A stretch of DNA of 64,000 nucleotides from Tritrichomonas musculus (taxonomy: Eukaryota; Parabasalia; Tritrichomonadida; Tritrichomonadidae), in contig JAPFFF010000070.1 in assembly GCA_039105265.1 (NCBI GenBank), positions 62,001-126,000 on the forward strand. Direction: 5' to 3'. Numbering within the stretch: the stretch's first letter is position 1; every line of letters begins with the position of its first letter. Shown piece by piece: positions 52,301-59,927 of this stretch. Both the position numbers and the translations under genes were made by a program. The notes beneath the pieces are model-generated. The model saw only the letters and a list, made by a program, of their open reading frames with translations, did not search any database and was not told the DNA's origin.

Positions 52301-52508
52301 CTATCATATAAGAATGAAAGGAATTCCTAAGCAATGTATATTAAACAAGTGTAAACGAATGGGTATTACAGTAGAGGAGTTATATGAATGGATGTATCAC
52401 GGGGAGGAAATAACATTTAATTTATTAGATGGTGCTAACTGTTTTAGGAAATCATCTTCTTACCAACAAATTAATATTCCTGTATTTGAACGAAGAATCA
52501 AATTCTAA
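49356..52508 (+). CDS. protein-primed-type DNA polymerase B, element B
   Basis: A 1050-residue family B polymerase in one open frame, the normal size for Polintons. Exonuclease motifs: YYSDFET (about residue 376), YFHNLKYDACFF (about 428-440) and YYCKLDCIVL (about 567-576). Polymerase motifs: DFDAVSLYSSAMS (about 661-672), LLLNSIYGKS (about 813-822), YYTDCDSLH (about 906-914) and KKSYLDIL (about 967). The N-terminal 350 residues include the CLVYACIQSGVF and FKCHFVVRR region typical of this lineage. An in-frame GC-rich hairpin patch at 51,412-51,428 adds residues not found in A. It copies element DNA from a protein primer by family analogy. Confidence 0.9.
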   Translation: MTYLFNISVDLYSTARTEARKEYKQRVKDVRDKRKFKKYLKEFMTKANKEISFDIDIGDDEDKRLAFTETLRQLHKENKKNIVVKSESLGGEEYKWFTLSKARRLDSTIGHISGTIDLNDDCSDNNPWVGNVFIPAKYQLLFIKNRKRGKQTSFTINKEDNKGKLYEEEVEVDEDYRDNPEGGFFPYINLSDLDLSQYQIFKTVDKKNYKDNCLVYACIQSGVFTDEEINYLRFMVKTRLIPNNLIYDIAKQFKCHFVVRRINEGKDVVNQQEIKIDTRKRPWAKEFDRIVDLLLYKNHYMIYKPLNGVKPMAIFRKLFKEGKFREIKSCEMNILATNEYNSHLADYTDLEYDPELCCKLIDSSETKKEREWSRIYYSDFETNTTVSPHMPYLNITVYRTKELIHKMIFDGENIADRLLKSLENNSLIYFHNLKYDACFFINTPGWDVQITERSGTILQIVMTKYKPNKRLTFGNSYSIIPAALASFGKMFQLPVHKEVMAYKIYTERNINRKTVSALEFQLQYYLENQDKKPLTQIKQDWKQLIDNAKACGAYVGGAIDIMKYAIYYCKLDCIVLMKGVEKFNRDLVEVFKQTKTKMLDVHNFISISSIGYYYAYKFGCFDGCYQLSGKPQNFIQRCVSGGRTMTANNEKQYIEERIQDFDAVSLYSSAMSIMSGVPKGVPEVIRLEASGTNRAGPSDMFTKELLDFDQFFIEINIKKIKCKADKPYKFGQIFSRNDQGSKIFNNNPINNYYIDKRAFMDLMEFYDFDYEFIRGYYFDKGFNNKIYVFIEKLFNLRRRYQDANNPLQQTIKLLLNSIYGKSILKAITTETKCIPKDKAIKYIWKNYNYITEVIENKSIDNVYVKKVKPINSHFNLPHFGASVLSWSIHLMNRVMSTAEQNGIDIYYTDCDSLHLKEIDVPRIAQIFKNKYHKELIGKKMTQFHCDFDSFEGAIGSVYSRKLIALGKKSYLDILVDEKGNEGYHIRMKGIPKQCILNKCKRMGITVEELYEWMYHGEEITFNLLDGANCFRKSSSYQQINIPVFERRIKF

Positions 52509-52614
52509 AAATCTTCATCTTATTTTTGGTTTGGGTGAAGAGGTGAATTGTCACCTATTTTTTGTCACCTTTATTTTTTTAGTTAATTTTTTATCTTCCA
52601 TTTACATAAACCTA

Positions 52615-53223
52615 ATGATAGCGCAAACAAATACACAAGCTGAACCCTCCTGCCTCGTTCGACACTCGGAGAACGCGAGAGACTTCAATGTTAATGAATA
52701 TCTTGTTGACCTAATACCTAAACCAATATCTGATGTAAATGGGAAAGTTGATAAGTATTATGATATTCATGGAAACCCTATTAAGCCTCTTGTGGAAGTT
52801 AGTTGTGAAAAAGAATTAAACACAAAGAGAATGATTATGAGGGATTTGCTAACCAATAACTATAATCCTGATGCCTATGATGTTAAGTTTGAGCACAACA
52901 ATAAATATATCAAAGACGTTTTCACTATGATTTCAAGTCTTCCAAAGATAATGCCAATATCACAGACAAAACCATTTGAACCAATATTTAATGAAATAGA
53001 AGTATTAAAGACAGATAGTGCAGAACTTAAGAAGTTTCTACGTAAAATGAATGTACAGTTTGTTGGTTATTATTGTGACCACAATGCTATGAATGAGAAG
53101 TGCGATAAAGTAGTGATGAGTACAAGTGAACTTTTGGAGAGTGAAGACTTTGAGAAATATAAAGAGTTTATTGAAAGATACGCTAACTGTATATATATAT
53201 GTATTCTGTTATTACTGGTATGA
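52615..53223 (+). CDS. unknown 202-aa cassette protein, element B
   Basis: The start at 52,615 (MIAQTNTQAEPSC) is preferred because the longer frame overlaps the polymerase end. The protein has a GC-richer beginning (CLVRHSENARD), then FNVNEYLVDLIPKPISDV, KRMIMRDLLTNNYNPDAYDV and YYCDHNAMNEKCDKV, which could bind a metal through Cys and His. The end is hydrophobic (CIYICILLLLV), possibly a short C-terminal membrane anchor. No family is recognised. It is followed almost at once by the 147-aa gene. Confidence 0.5.
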   Translation: MIAQTNTQAEPSCLVRHSENARDFNVNEYLVDLIPKPISDVNGKVDKYYDIHGNPIKPLVEVSCEKELNTKRMIMRDLLTNNYNPDAYDVKFEHNNKYIKDVFTMISSLPKIMPISQTKPFEPIFNEIEVLKTDSAELKKFLRKMNVQFVGYYCDHNAMNEKCDKVVMSTSELLESEDFEKYKEFIERYANCIYICILLLLV

Positions 53224-53224
53224 T

Positions 53225-53668
53225 ATGGAAAACAATAATAATCATGAGAGCTTAAGAAGTAAGGTTAATGAATTTCATATTGATTACAGTACCTTATTGA
53301 AGCTTAGATGCTGTATTACGAGGATTAATACTAAAATATTTAATATCAATTCAAGTTCCAATAAACGTTGCAGTAAGTGTGAGGCCAAACAGAGATTATA
53401 TGAATATACTTTGCGTGAAGTTCAACGTATGAGAGCTGAACAGGAAGAAATCGATAGGCAGTTTGATGAGTCTGATTACGATTTAGCCAAGTTTATGCAG
53501 AACAATTATCCAAGCATTGATAGATTATTGTTAAAGGATGTTCAGCAGAGATATGCCAAAGAGTTTGGACAAAAATTAACCTTTGCTGAATTAACAGATA
53601 GACTCGAACAGACAGGTAAATGGAAGATAACAAACGTTCATAGGACACAATATGTGAATAGAGTGTGA
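53225..53668 (+). CDS. winged-helix-like cassette protein, element B
   Basis: A 147-residue protein started at MENNNNHESL. A possible zinc site, CSKCEAK, and an earlier CC pair lie in the first half. The C-terminal part, IDRLLLKDVQQRYAKEFGQK followed by LTFAELTDRLEQTGKWKI, resembles the winged-helix-like segment of A's 301-aa GIY-YIG protein (LKVIQEKYFEETGIKYTQQQ). A DNA-binding role is therefore plausible. The gene ends at the inner edge of the right inverted repeat. It starts 1 bp after its neighbour's stop, suggesting linked expression. Confidence 0.5.
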   Translation: MENNNNHESLRSKVNEFHIDYSTLLKLRCCITRINTKIFNINSSSNKRCSKCEAKQRLYEYTLREVQRMRAEQEEIDRQFDESDYDLAKFMQNNYPSIDRLLLKDVQQRYAKEFGQKLTFAELTDRLEQTGKWKITNVHRTQYVNRV

Positions 53669-53832
53669 AGGTGACAAAAATGTGGTGACAATTCACCTCT
53701 TCACCTAATGATCAAAAATACTAAAAAATCATCTTATATTGTTGTTTATCAGATGGCTGTGAATGGTTAGAAAAATAGGGTTAGATCTAACCTGTTAACC
53801 CAAACCAAAAATAAGATGAAGGTTTTTTGTTT

Positions 53833-54087
53833 TCATGCTTCTTTCTTCTCAGCAGTAACCATTTCAGCAATTTTCTTCAATTCCTCTAACTCTTGCTTCT
53901 TTCTTTGTCTATATTCTTTTTGTTGTTGTCGTCTGGCTTCAAGTCTTTCTTCAGGGGTATTATATTTACTCTTCCTGCCTCTTTTCGGAGTATCCATTGA
54001 CGTCAGATTCTCACTTGATTTCGATTTGGACAATTTCTTTATTACTTCTGTTTTCTTGAATTGGTTTAGGTCTATTTTACTCGTCAT
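53833..54087 (-). CDS. small basic DNA-binding-like protein, element B
   Basis: An 84-residue homologue of A's 96-aa protein, with MTSKIDLNQFKKTEVIKKLS, the AT-hook-like KRGRKSKY, NTPEERLEARRQQQKEYRQR and a Leu-bearing helix. It is shorter in the linker. A nucleic-acid-binding role is inferred. It is the last of the co-oriented small genes and lies next to the cassette. Confidence 0.6.
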   Translation of the reverse strand: MTSKIDLNQFKKTEVIKKLSKSKSSENLTSMDTPKRGRKSKYNTPEERLEARRQQQKEYRQRKKQELEELKKIAEMVTAEKKEA

Positions 54088-54116
54088 TTTGATAAAAATA
54101 AAAAAACAAATAATAA

Positions 54117-54644
54117 TTACATATTAACTGCATGCTTAAGACACAGATGATATTTGTTAACTAGTTCATTATATTCTTTGTTATATACTTGTTTGAAGTC
54201 TGTACATACTTCTCCATTATCATTTACTATCTTAATGGAATCTATCTTACGTATTGGATTAGCTTTCCCTGCACAACAACCTACATCCTCATCAAGACTT
54301 ATTTCTACCACCTCCGCCTTAATAATTGTTTTAATTATATTAGATAAGGCAGTAACAGGGACAATTATACAATTCTTTGATATTAAGTTGGATAATAATG
54401 CTTTGTCCTGGTCTAACAAGATTTTTGCATACGTTTCAAGTATCACGTACTTAACATCCTTTGTTTCTTCTTCTTGATTCTCTTCTAATTCAACATTACG
54501 AGTGATAACAATTTCTTCTTTTCCATCATCCCTTTTGTTTATAATAATATTATTATTTATATTGCTTGTTGACTGTGCTGCTGCTTGAGGTTCTAATGAA
54601 ACGTTCGCGTTAACTCCGGCATTGTTGGATCTCTTCTTTATCAT
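54117..54644 (-). CDS. unknown 175-aa protein, element B
   Basis: Same length as the A homologue and close to it throughout: low-complexity N terminus, KRDDGKEEIVITRNVELEEN, helical YVILETYAKILLDQDKALLS, DVGCCAGKANPIRK, and a C terminus LINKYHL-like. Strong conservation implies purifying selection on the family before the elements decayed. Function is unknown. Confidence 0.6.
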   Translation of the reverse strand: MIKKRSNNAGVNANVSLEPQAAAQSTSNINNNIIINKRDDGKEEIVITRNVELEENQEEETKDVKYVILETYAKILLDQDKALLSNLISKNCIIVPVTALSNIIKTIIKAEVVEISLDEDVGCCAGKANPIRKIDSIKIVNDNGEVCTDFKQVYNKEYNELVNKYHLCLKHAVNM

Positions 54645-54672
54645 TTCCTTTCGAAAAAAAGTTGATAATCAA

Positions 54673-55101
54673 TCAGTAATGAATATTAGCTTGCTTAACA
54701 TTAATTGGTTTAAAGTAGCCAATCCTTCCTTTATTTCTTTCATCCGCTCTACCTTGTATTTCTCCTAATTTCTCTGGTTTCTTTAAGTATGGAGGAAGAA
54801 TAGGAGCTTTGGGTGCTTTATCTTTCTTCAAATAATACCCTCCATCTGTAATACTAACAGGTGGTTCGTGTAATGGTTTTGTTTTATGTTGATTACTCTT
54901 TGGTGGTTTGACTGGTTTGTTTTCCATATACTTTGTTGGTGGTCTATTAATTCTTGGGTTAAACGTAACTGCGTAAGTATTGTCATTAGAAAATATGCCA
55001 AAGTGATTAAACTCTATTGTCTTCTCAGTCTTAGTTCCTTCATTAAACATTGTCCCCTCTTCTCCAACTGTTGTTGAATTGGGTTTTCTGTACTTATTCA
55101 T
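54673..55101 (-). CDS. unknown 142-aa Pro-rich protein, element B
   Basis: Homologue of A's 142-aa protein with the same length, MNKYRKPNSTTVGEEGTMF, a central KPPKSNQHKTKPLHEPPV and a Lys-rich tail whose last residues differ from A. No known domain. The extended, basic composition might suit a capsid-interior or scaffold protein, but that is speculation. Confidence 0.6.
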   Translation of the reverse strand: MNKYRKPNSTTVGEEGTMFNEGTKTEKTIEFNHFGIFSNDNTYAVTFNPRINRPPTKYMENKPVKPPKSNQHKTKPLHEPPVSITDGGYYLKKDKAPKAPILPPYLKKPEKLGEIQGRADERNKGRIGYFKPINVKQANIHY

Positions 55102-55139
55102 TTCTTTTTCAAAAAAAATTGGTCAGTCGAGATTCCGAC

Positions 55140-55589
55140 TTACAGAACTAGCTCTTGATGGAGACCGATAAATAGTTCGGGTGTATTTAATTCATATTTC
55201 TTACGTAATTCCTCTATCATTGTTTTAGTCTTTTTAGATGCTAATTCTATCGAGTAATTGTAATAACTGTATTCCTCATAATTTTGTTCCTTATTTGAAC
55301 CATTAACAAAAAACTCTTGCATTTTATAATTAATTTTCCTTCTTGAGTTAGTATTTAATACTATGTGTTCTATATCATATTCCTTAATTTTGTCCGGATA
55401 TAGTCTCCAAATAGTCTTATTAGCCTTAATTGATATGTAGATGACTTTTGCTAAATATTTATTTTTTGAAAGTTGAATTGGATATCGATCACAAAGGATA
55501 GCGAAATTACTTTCCTTAAAATCTTCTGGGTTATCAGCGAGGGAAATAACATTATTGATGTAATCATATACTTTATATTGGTCTTGCAT
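55140..55589 (-). CDS. unknown 149-aa protein, element B
   Basis: Homologue of A's 150-aa protein: MQDQYKVYDYINNVISLADN, KVIYISIKANKTIWRLYPDK, EEYSYYNYSIE and a helical end with TPELFIGLHQELVL. Possibly in a remote family with the 150-aa protein of element C. In A the corresponding gene directly follows the capsid gene; here the HNH gene lies between. Confidence 0.6.
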   Translation of the reverse strand: MQDQYKVYDYINNVISLADNPEDFKESNFAILCDRYPIQLSKNKYLAKVIYISIKANKTIWRLYPDKIKEYDIEHIVLNTNSRRKINYKMQEFFVNGSNKEQNYEEYSYYNYSIELASKKTKTMIEELRKKYELNTPELFIGLHQELVL

Positions 55590-55626
55590 TTTGTATGGAA
55601 ATAAAAAAAATATAAATAAAATTTTT

Positions 55627-56238
55627 TTAGTCTAATCCGTATTGGTGTTTAAAGGTATGGATATAGAATGTGGTTTGCTTATTATTTATATCTCTTGTCG
55701 CAATGAATTTTCTACCACTTTTAAATGTATTAATGTGCATGATTCGATAAACATCATCAGTTATCCTTTGGTAAAAGATATCTTCTTCAGTCTCTTCATC
55801 ATAATAGTAATAATATTTATTTTCATCAAATACTCTTCTTTCATTCTTTAGGTCATAGTGAGTAATAACAATTGCATCATTTGGTATGTCATCTATAAAC
55901 TCATATGCAACCCCGTGTCTTCCTGAAGCATTTCTGTTATTTTCACTTGCAGAACACCAACGAAGATTGCTCAAATGATAATCCGTTCTATCTCTATTAA
56001 GATGATCTATGAAAGGAAGGTTATCTGAATTAGGGAGGAACTGCTTCGCTATAACCCTATGCTTCTTAGCATGTTTTCTATTTAAATTTACACGAACATA
56101 TCCAGTACTTTTATCAATATATTCCTTTACTTCATAATGATTATCCTTTCGTCTAATAGTGAATGGATACTGGTTAAGTATCTCATAATCAGGATACTCA
56201 TTTATTGTAACAAAATCTATAACTTGTTCTTCTGTCAT
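55627..56238 (-). CDS. HNH homing-type endonuclease, element B only
   Basis: A 203-residue protein with a NUMOD4-like N-terminal part and an HNH core: HRVIAKQFLPNSDNLPFIDH, then LNRDRTDYHLSNLRWCSASE and NNRN. This is the classic HNH pattern of free-standing homing endonucleases found in phages and giant viruses (H, D/N, then NL.W.t..eN.N). It is inserted between the major capsid gene and the 149-aa gene and is missing at that place in A, so it is a recent or lost passenger. The DNA-cutting role comes from the family. Confidence 0.8.
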   Translation of the reverse strand: MTEEQVIDFVTINEYPDYEILNQYPFTIRRKDNHYEVKEYIDKSTGYVRVNLNRKHAKKHRVIAKQFLPNSDNLPFIDHLNRDRTDYHLSNLRWCSASENNRNASGRHGVAYEFIDDIPNDAIVITHYDLKNERRVFDENKYYYYYDEETEEDIFYQRITDDVYRIMHINTFKSGRKFIATRDINNKQTTFYIHTFKHQYGLD

Positions 56239-56307
56239 TTTGGTATTTATGTATAGTGATAATAAAAAAATAAAATTAAATTAGAAAGACGCAATTATTT
56301 TTGTTAC

Positions 56308-57882
56308 TTAATCCCTTGAGGTCAGATCATAGTTCCCTAAGCGAACTAAAGGAGGCATACCATTTGGTTGAACTAAGATAGATATAGAAGAATCAAATAA
56401 GAGACAAATTAAAGGTGGTGTTTGAACATCTTTTGCATATGTACTTTCACCTGTTTCTTGTGTTACAATTATTTCAAAATTAATTGGTGACAAAGAGGTT
56501 AATCCTTGTTGATATGTATTATCAGTTTCAGTTGGGAGAGCAATAAAGAAACTTGTTCGGTCATCAGGATAATTTCCAATAGAGCGTGCGTATGGATGGT
56601 CATTGGTTAATGATGCAACAACTTCTTTATTAAATCCACTCTGTCCTCCATTCATGTTCATTGCGTTTTGACAATATTCAAGGAACTCTGGGTATTCATT
56701 AGTTGTGCCAAAAGCTTTAGCAGGTATGTTTCCATATCCACCACAGTTCAATTGGAACAACTTAAATTGTGGATTCCTAAATACTGTGTGATGGGTATGC
56801 TTTTCTGGAAATAGACAAAATATGGAATCAACAAAACGTGGAGTAATGGTGCAGATGGATTTACAATTCGGATTCTTTAATGGAGCAGTAGTAGTATAGA
56901 CAGAAAGTGTTTGGGTTGGAAATGTTAGTGGATGAGTTGGGTCAGCATATCTTTGTACTAGACTGGAATAAATATTATCTTCTATACCAAAACAAGGAAT
57001 AATAGATGAACACTCAGTAATATCATATTTAGTGACTTGAAATGTTCTGTCTTTTGCTGTTAGTACTTTATTAGTTAAACCTGTATACATAATAATTGGT
57101 TCTTTAATGGGTGTAAATTCATTTGTGATGATTGGTAATGTGTAAGTTGAATTAACGACATTATTATGTTCGAACGCTTTTCCTGGACCCATTGGACAAC
57201 ATACCATACCTTCACATGAAAAGAATAATCTGAGTTCAATCTTGCCTGCAAATGCCGGAAGGTATTTAATATTTGATAATGGTAAGAACCTTCTTAAATC
57301 AATCTTTAGGTGAATTTTATATGTTTTGTCTTTCCATCCTTCGGCCCAATCAACAATAAATCCTGTTCTGCTGCCTGAATTACCATTCCATATATCTTTG
57401 TGTCTTGCCTTTGAATATACATCTGCTCTCTTTGTTGTTTCGTTGGCGCAACATGCAGTTAGAAATGATTCTTCGCAACCAAAGTTCTGGGTATATATCG
57501 TTATTCCGTTAGCTACTATTTCATATTTCTCAACAGCATCTCTAGCATCCTTGAAACCAAACCATACTCTGTTGAATTGATATTCACCATCAATTGTTGC
57601 TTTAACTTCTTGTTCTGCCATTTCTTTAATCTTTACCTCCATGTCAGCTCTAATAAATCCATTATATATATCTGCTGTATTGTTTGTGTTAGGTGATATA
57701 ATTGCACTTGTATATGAGCCTTGAGGTATTGGAGGCGATGGAGAATATGATGTTTGAGGACTAATTGTGTATTGCTTGTTGGTATCAGACAAGGCTATAC
57801 AATTATCAACAATATCAAAATAGCTAGCAATTTGGGTACATGTTTCAGCTGACGTCCTTAGTTCAATTTCTGGATTTAACAT
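56308..57882 (-). CDS. major capsid protein candidate, element B
   Basis: A 524-residue protein if started at MLNPEIELRTSAET, as in A; a frame extension of ten codons upstream exists. Segments KIDLRRFLPLSNIKYLPAFA and KIELRLFF, many paired Cys (CCANE, CCPMG) and PLICLLFDSSISILVQPNG are shared with A. The length and place fit the Polinton double-jelly-roll capsid protein; the fold is inferred and not demonstrated. It would form the particle shell. Confidence 0.7.
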   Translation of the reverse strand: MLNPEIELRTSAETCTQIASYFDIVDNCIALSDTNKQYTISPQTSYSPSPPIPQGSYTSAIISPNTNNTADIYNGFIRADMEVKIKEMAEQEVKATIDGEYQFNRVWFGFKDARDAVEKYEIVANGITIYTQNFGCEESFLTACCANETTKRADVYSKARHKDIWNGNSGSRTGFIVDWAEGWKDKTYKIHLKIDLRRFLPLSNIKYLPAFAGKIELRLFFSCEGMVCCPMGPGKAFEHNNVVNSTYTLPIITNEFTPIKEPIIMYTGLTNKVLTAKDRTFQVTKYDITECSSIIPCFGIEDNIYSSLVQRYADPTHPLTFPTQTLSVYTTTAPLKNPNCKSICTITPRFVDSIFCLFPEKHTHHTVFRNPQFKLFQLNCGGYGNIPAKAFGTTNEYPEFLEYCQNAMNMNGGQSGFNKEVVASLTNDHPYARSIGNYPDDRTSFFIALPTETDNTYQQGLTSLSPINFEIIVTQETGESTYAKDVQTPPLICLLFDSSISILVQPNGMPPLVRLGNYDLTSRD

Positions 57883-57913
57883 ATTTTCTTTTGAGAAAAA
57901 TAATAAAAGCAAA

Positions 57914-58480
57914 TTAAATCATATCAGAGAAAATATTATTTCGTCTTCTACGAATAGGTTGAGGTGGGATTACTGGTATTGGTTCCTCTTCTGATTCGTC
58001 TTCTATTTGATTTGGTTCTTGGCTCAAGGCGTTTATGTATTGTGGCTGAGTAAACTGTGGATAATATGGCTTTCTCATTTGTTTTTGTATTACATCTTTT
58101 ATCATTTTCTTCTGTTCTTTCTTAGCCCTTTCGTTTTTAAACTCTTCGCCTAATAGCTTTAATTGGTTTAGTATTTCTATATTTATTGTTGGATCATATA
58201 CTTGTTTTGGTTGTTCTTCTATTATTGGTTTTTTGGGTTTTGGTATTTCTTTTACCGGTTCTTCAGGTGGGTCGGAATTCTGACCAACAGCTTTTTCTTC
58301 AATCGTTTCTGTTTTAGTTAATGGTTCAGGTGGTGGTTTTGTTAATGGTTGCTCTCTTCTTTTTACTATATATTTGTTTTCTTTTTTGGTAGGAAGCACA
58401 TCCCAATCAGGGTCCTCACGACCATTAAGCCAGTTCTGTATTACTTGTAATCTTTTAGATCCTGTCAAATGCTTAGACAT
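57914..58480 (-). CDS. Pro-rich 188-aa protein before capsid, element B
   Basis: A single open frame with MSKHLTGSKRLQVIQNWLNG, a Pro/Glu/Lys-rich linker of about 70 residues, the helix ILNQLKLLGEEFKNERAKKE and the C terminus PIRRRRNNIFSDMI. The basic RRRR end may contact nucleic acid or act as a nuclear signal. The matching gene in A looks broken. It ends 31 bp before the capsid start; function is unknown. Confidence 0.6.
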   Translation of the reverse strand: MSKHLTGSKRLQVIQNWLNGREDPDWDVLPTKKENKYIVKRREQPLTKPPPEPLTKTETIEEKAVGQNSDPPEEPVKEIPKPKKPIIEEQPKQVYDPTINIEILNQLKLLGEEFKNERAKKEQKKMIKDVIQKQMRKPYYPQFTQPQYINALSQEPNQIEDESEEEPIPVIPPQPIRRRRNNIFSDMI

Positions 58481-58511
58481 TTAATTGATAAAAAAATCAT
58501 TTTATTGAGTT

Positions 58512-59042
58512 TTATTGAGTTTTCTTTGTTTTTCTTGATTTCTTTCTCTTTCTTTTATTCAATTTCGCTATATGTGCTTCTGCTTCGTCCACATATTTAC
58601 TTCTGTTCTGATATATTTTATAAGCAGCTGGCTTTCTCGAATAATGAATGCGTGGAAAATCTGCATACATTACATTACTACCTAATGGATTTGGTTGTCT
58701 TTCTGCTATATTCTTTTCTAATGCTGCCTTTACTTCTCCTTCTTTTATTCCACTTGCTATTGTTGTCAATCCTTTACCTATACCTATTGCTGCTGGATTA
58801 CCCGTTATTGTTCCAAAAGCTTGTGTTGCTCCTCCTACTGTATTTAATATTGGTGCCTTATTTTTCCAAGCCCATTTACCAGCTTTACCAACTGCACTAT
58901 CGCCAATGAATTTACTTACTTTCCCAAAACCAGATTTTACAGAATTCCATGCATTATTTATAAATTTCCCAAAAGTACTACCACCAGAATCTGGTGTAGT
59001 AGATTGAATATATTTTCCAGAATCGATTGTTCCTGAAGGCAT
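58512..59042 (-). CDS. small Gly/Ala-rich basic-tailed protein, element B
   Basis: A 176-residue protein: MPSGTIDSGKYIQSTTPDSG, repeated FGKFI/FGKVSKFIG amphipathic turns, WAWKNKAPILNTVGGATQAF, a Gly/Ala stretch, FPRIHYSRKPAAYKIY and a Lys-rich tail. It is related to both Gly/Ala-rich proteins of A and closer to the second in its FPRIHYSRKP-KIY end. A membrane-active minor virion role is inferred by analogy to other capsid-bearing elements. Confidence 0.6.
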   Translation of the reverse strand: MPSGTIDSGKYIQSTTPDSGGSTFGKFINNAWNSVKSGFGKVSKFIGDSAVGKAGKWAWKNKAPILNTVGGATQAFGTITGNPAAIGIGKGLTTIASGIKEGEVKAALEKNIAERQPNPLGSNVMYADFPRIHYSRKPAAYKIYQNRSKYVDEAEAHIAKLNKRKRKKSRKTKKTQ

Positions 59043-59059
59043 TTAATTTACAAATAAAA

Positions 59060-59917
59060 CTACTTTTCAAAGTAATATTTATTGGTGGTTATGTTCATAA
59101 TAAATTTTGAATGAAGATCTCTATGCTGTAAATATTCTTTTACCGTCTTCTTGATATTAAGGTTGTTATTTGTTTGTTGAAGCAAGGAAGTAAAATCTTC
59201 TTCTGAGTATCCACTATAGCATATGATATCCGTGGCCAATCTTTTTGCATTTATGTGTACGAATCTGATTGTCTGAATAGCCATGATGCAGGTAATATTA
59301 TAATGTCTTGTCTTGGTTAATAGTCTAAGGAATTCTGTATTATTATGTGTTAACAAATCGCTTCCTGCACAGTCATCCAATATTATTAGTGTGTTATATG
59401 GGTAAGAAGAGGTTTGGTATTTTACTAACTTATTGGCTATATATACTATTCTATCATCTATTTCTTGGAGGGAGTGCTTGTTTATAAGTCTTTGCATTTC
59501 TTCATTTGTTTCCTTCATCTTAGATAATACATGTTTAACCATTGCATAATATTTTATTTTTCTTTTGAGGTGTTTCTTTAGGTAATCCATCAATTGGGAT
59601 TCATTAAGATATACTATTGGTGTCTTTACTTCTTTACTCATTGCCTCAGCCGTTTTGTCCATTTTGCCACTTGTTGAACAGAATATTATTTTTTGATAGT
59701 ACGGGTGCTTAAATAGACGTTCAGTAATGAGTATGTGAGACCACAACCAATAACTTTTTCCAGCACCAGGACGTCCAATAAGAAAATAAATTCCATTCGT
59801 ACTAAAAGGATAGGAAGGATGTAATGGCTTCATCAGTGCTGCCTCTATCTCTTTCTGGTTCTTCTTCATTGTCTTTTGGATTAAGGATTCCACTTCTTTC
59901 ATTATTTGTTTAGACAT
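59060..59917 (-). CDS. FtsK/HerA-type packaging ATPase, element B
   Basis: 285 residues, the same length as in A. Walker A is GRPGAGKS (about 48-55); Walker B is TLIILDD (about 176-182). The sensor-like segment TRHYNITCIMAIQTIR is also present. It differs from A at few positions, mostly near the C terminus. It lies 10 bp after the integrase, as in A. DNA packaging is the family role. Confidence 0.88.
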   Translation of the reverse strand: MSKQIMKEVESLIQKTMKKNQKEIEAALMKPLHPSYPFSTNGIYFLIGRPGAGKSYWLWSHILITERLFKHPYYQKIIFCSTSGKMDKTAEAMSKEVKTPIVYLNESQLMDYLKKHLKRKIKYYAMVKHVLSKMKETNEEMQRLINKHSLQEIDDRIVYIANKLVKYQTSSYPYNTLIILDDCAGSDLLTHNNTEFLRLLTKTRHYNITCIMAIQTIRFVHINAKRLATDIICYSGYSEEDFTSLLQQTNNNLNIKKTVKEYLQHRDLHSKFIMNITTNKYYFEK

Positions 59918-59927
59918 TTATTTGTGG

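Larger units (their letters stand above)
52511..53822. mobile_element. two-gene cassette bounded by inverted repeats, element B only
   Basis: The left arm, 52,511-52,571, is matched in reverse complement by two blocks, 53,668-53,704 and 53,799-53,822, which are separated by about 95 bp. Shared pieces include CTTCATCTTATTTTTGGTTT and TGAAGAGGTGAATTGTCACC. Between the arms lie two plus-strand genes with no counterpart in A. The cassette sits in the slot between polymerase and the small basic gene, where A has a GIY-YIG-like gene. It looks like an independent insertion or an exchanged accessory module. Confidence 0.6.
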
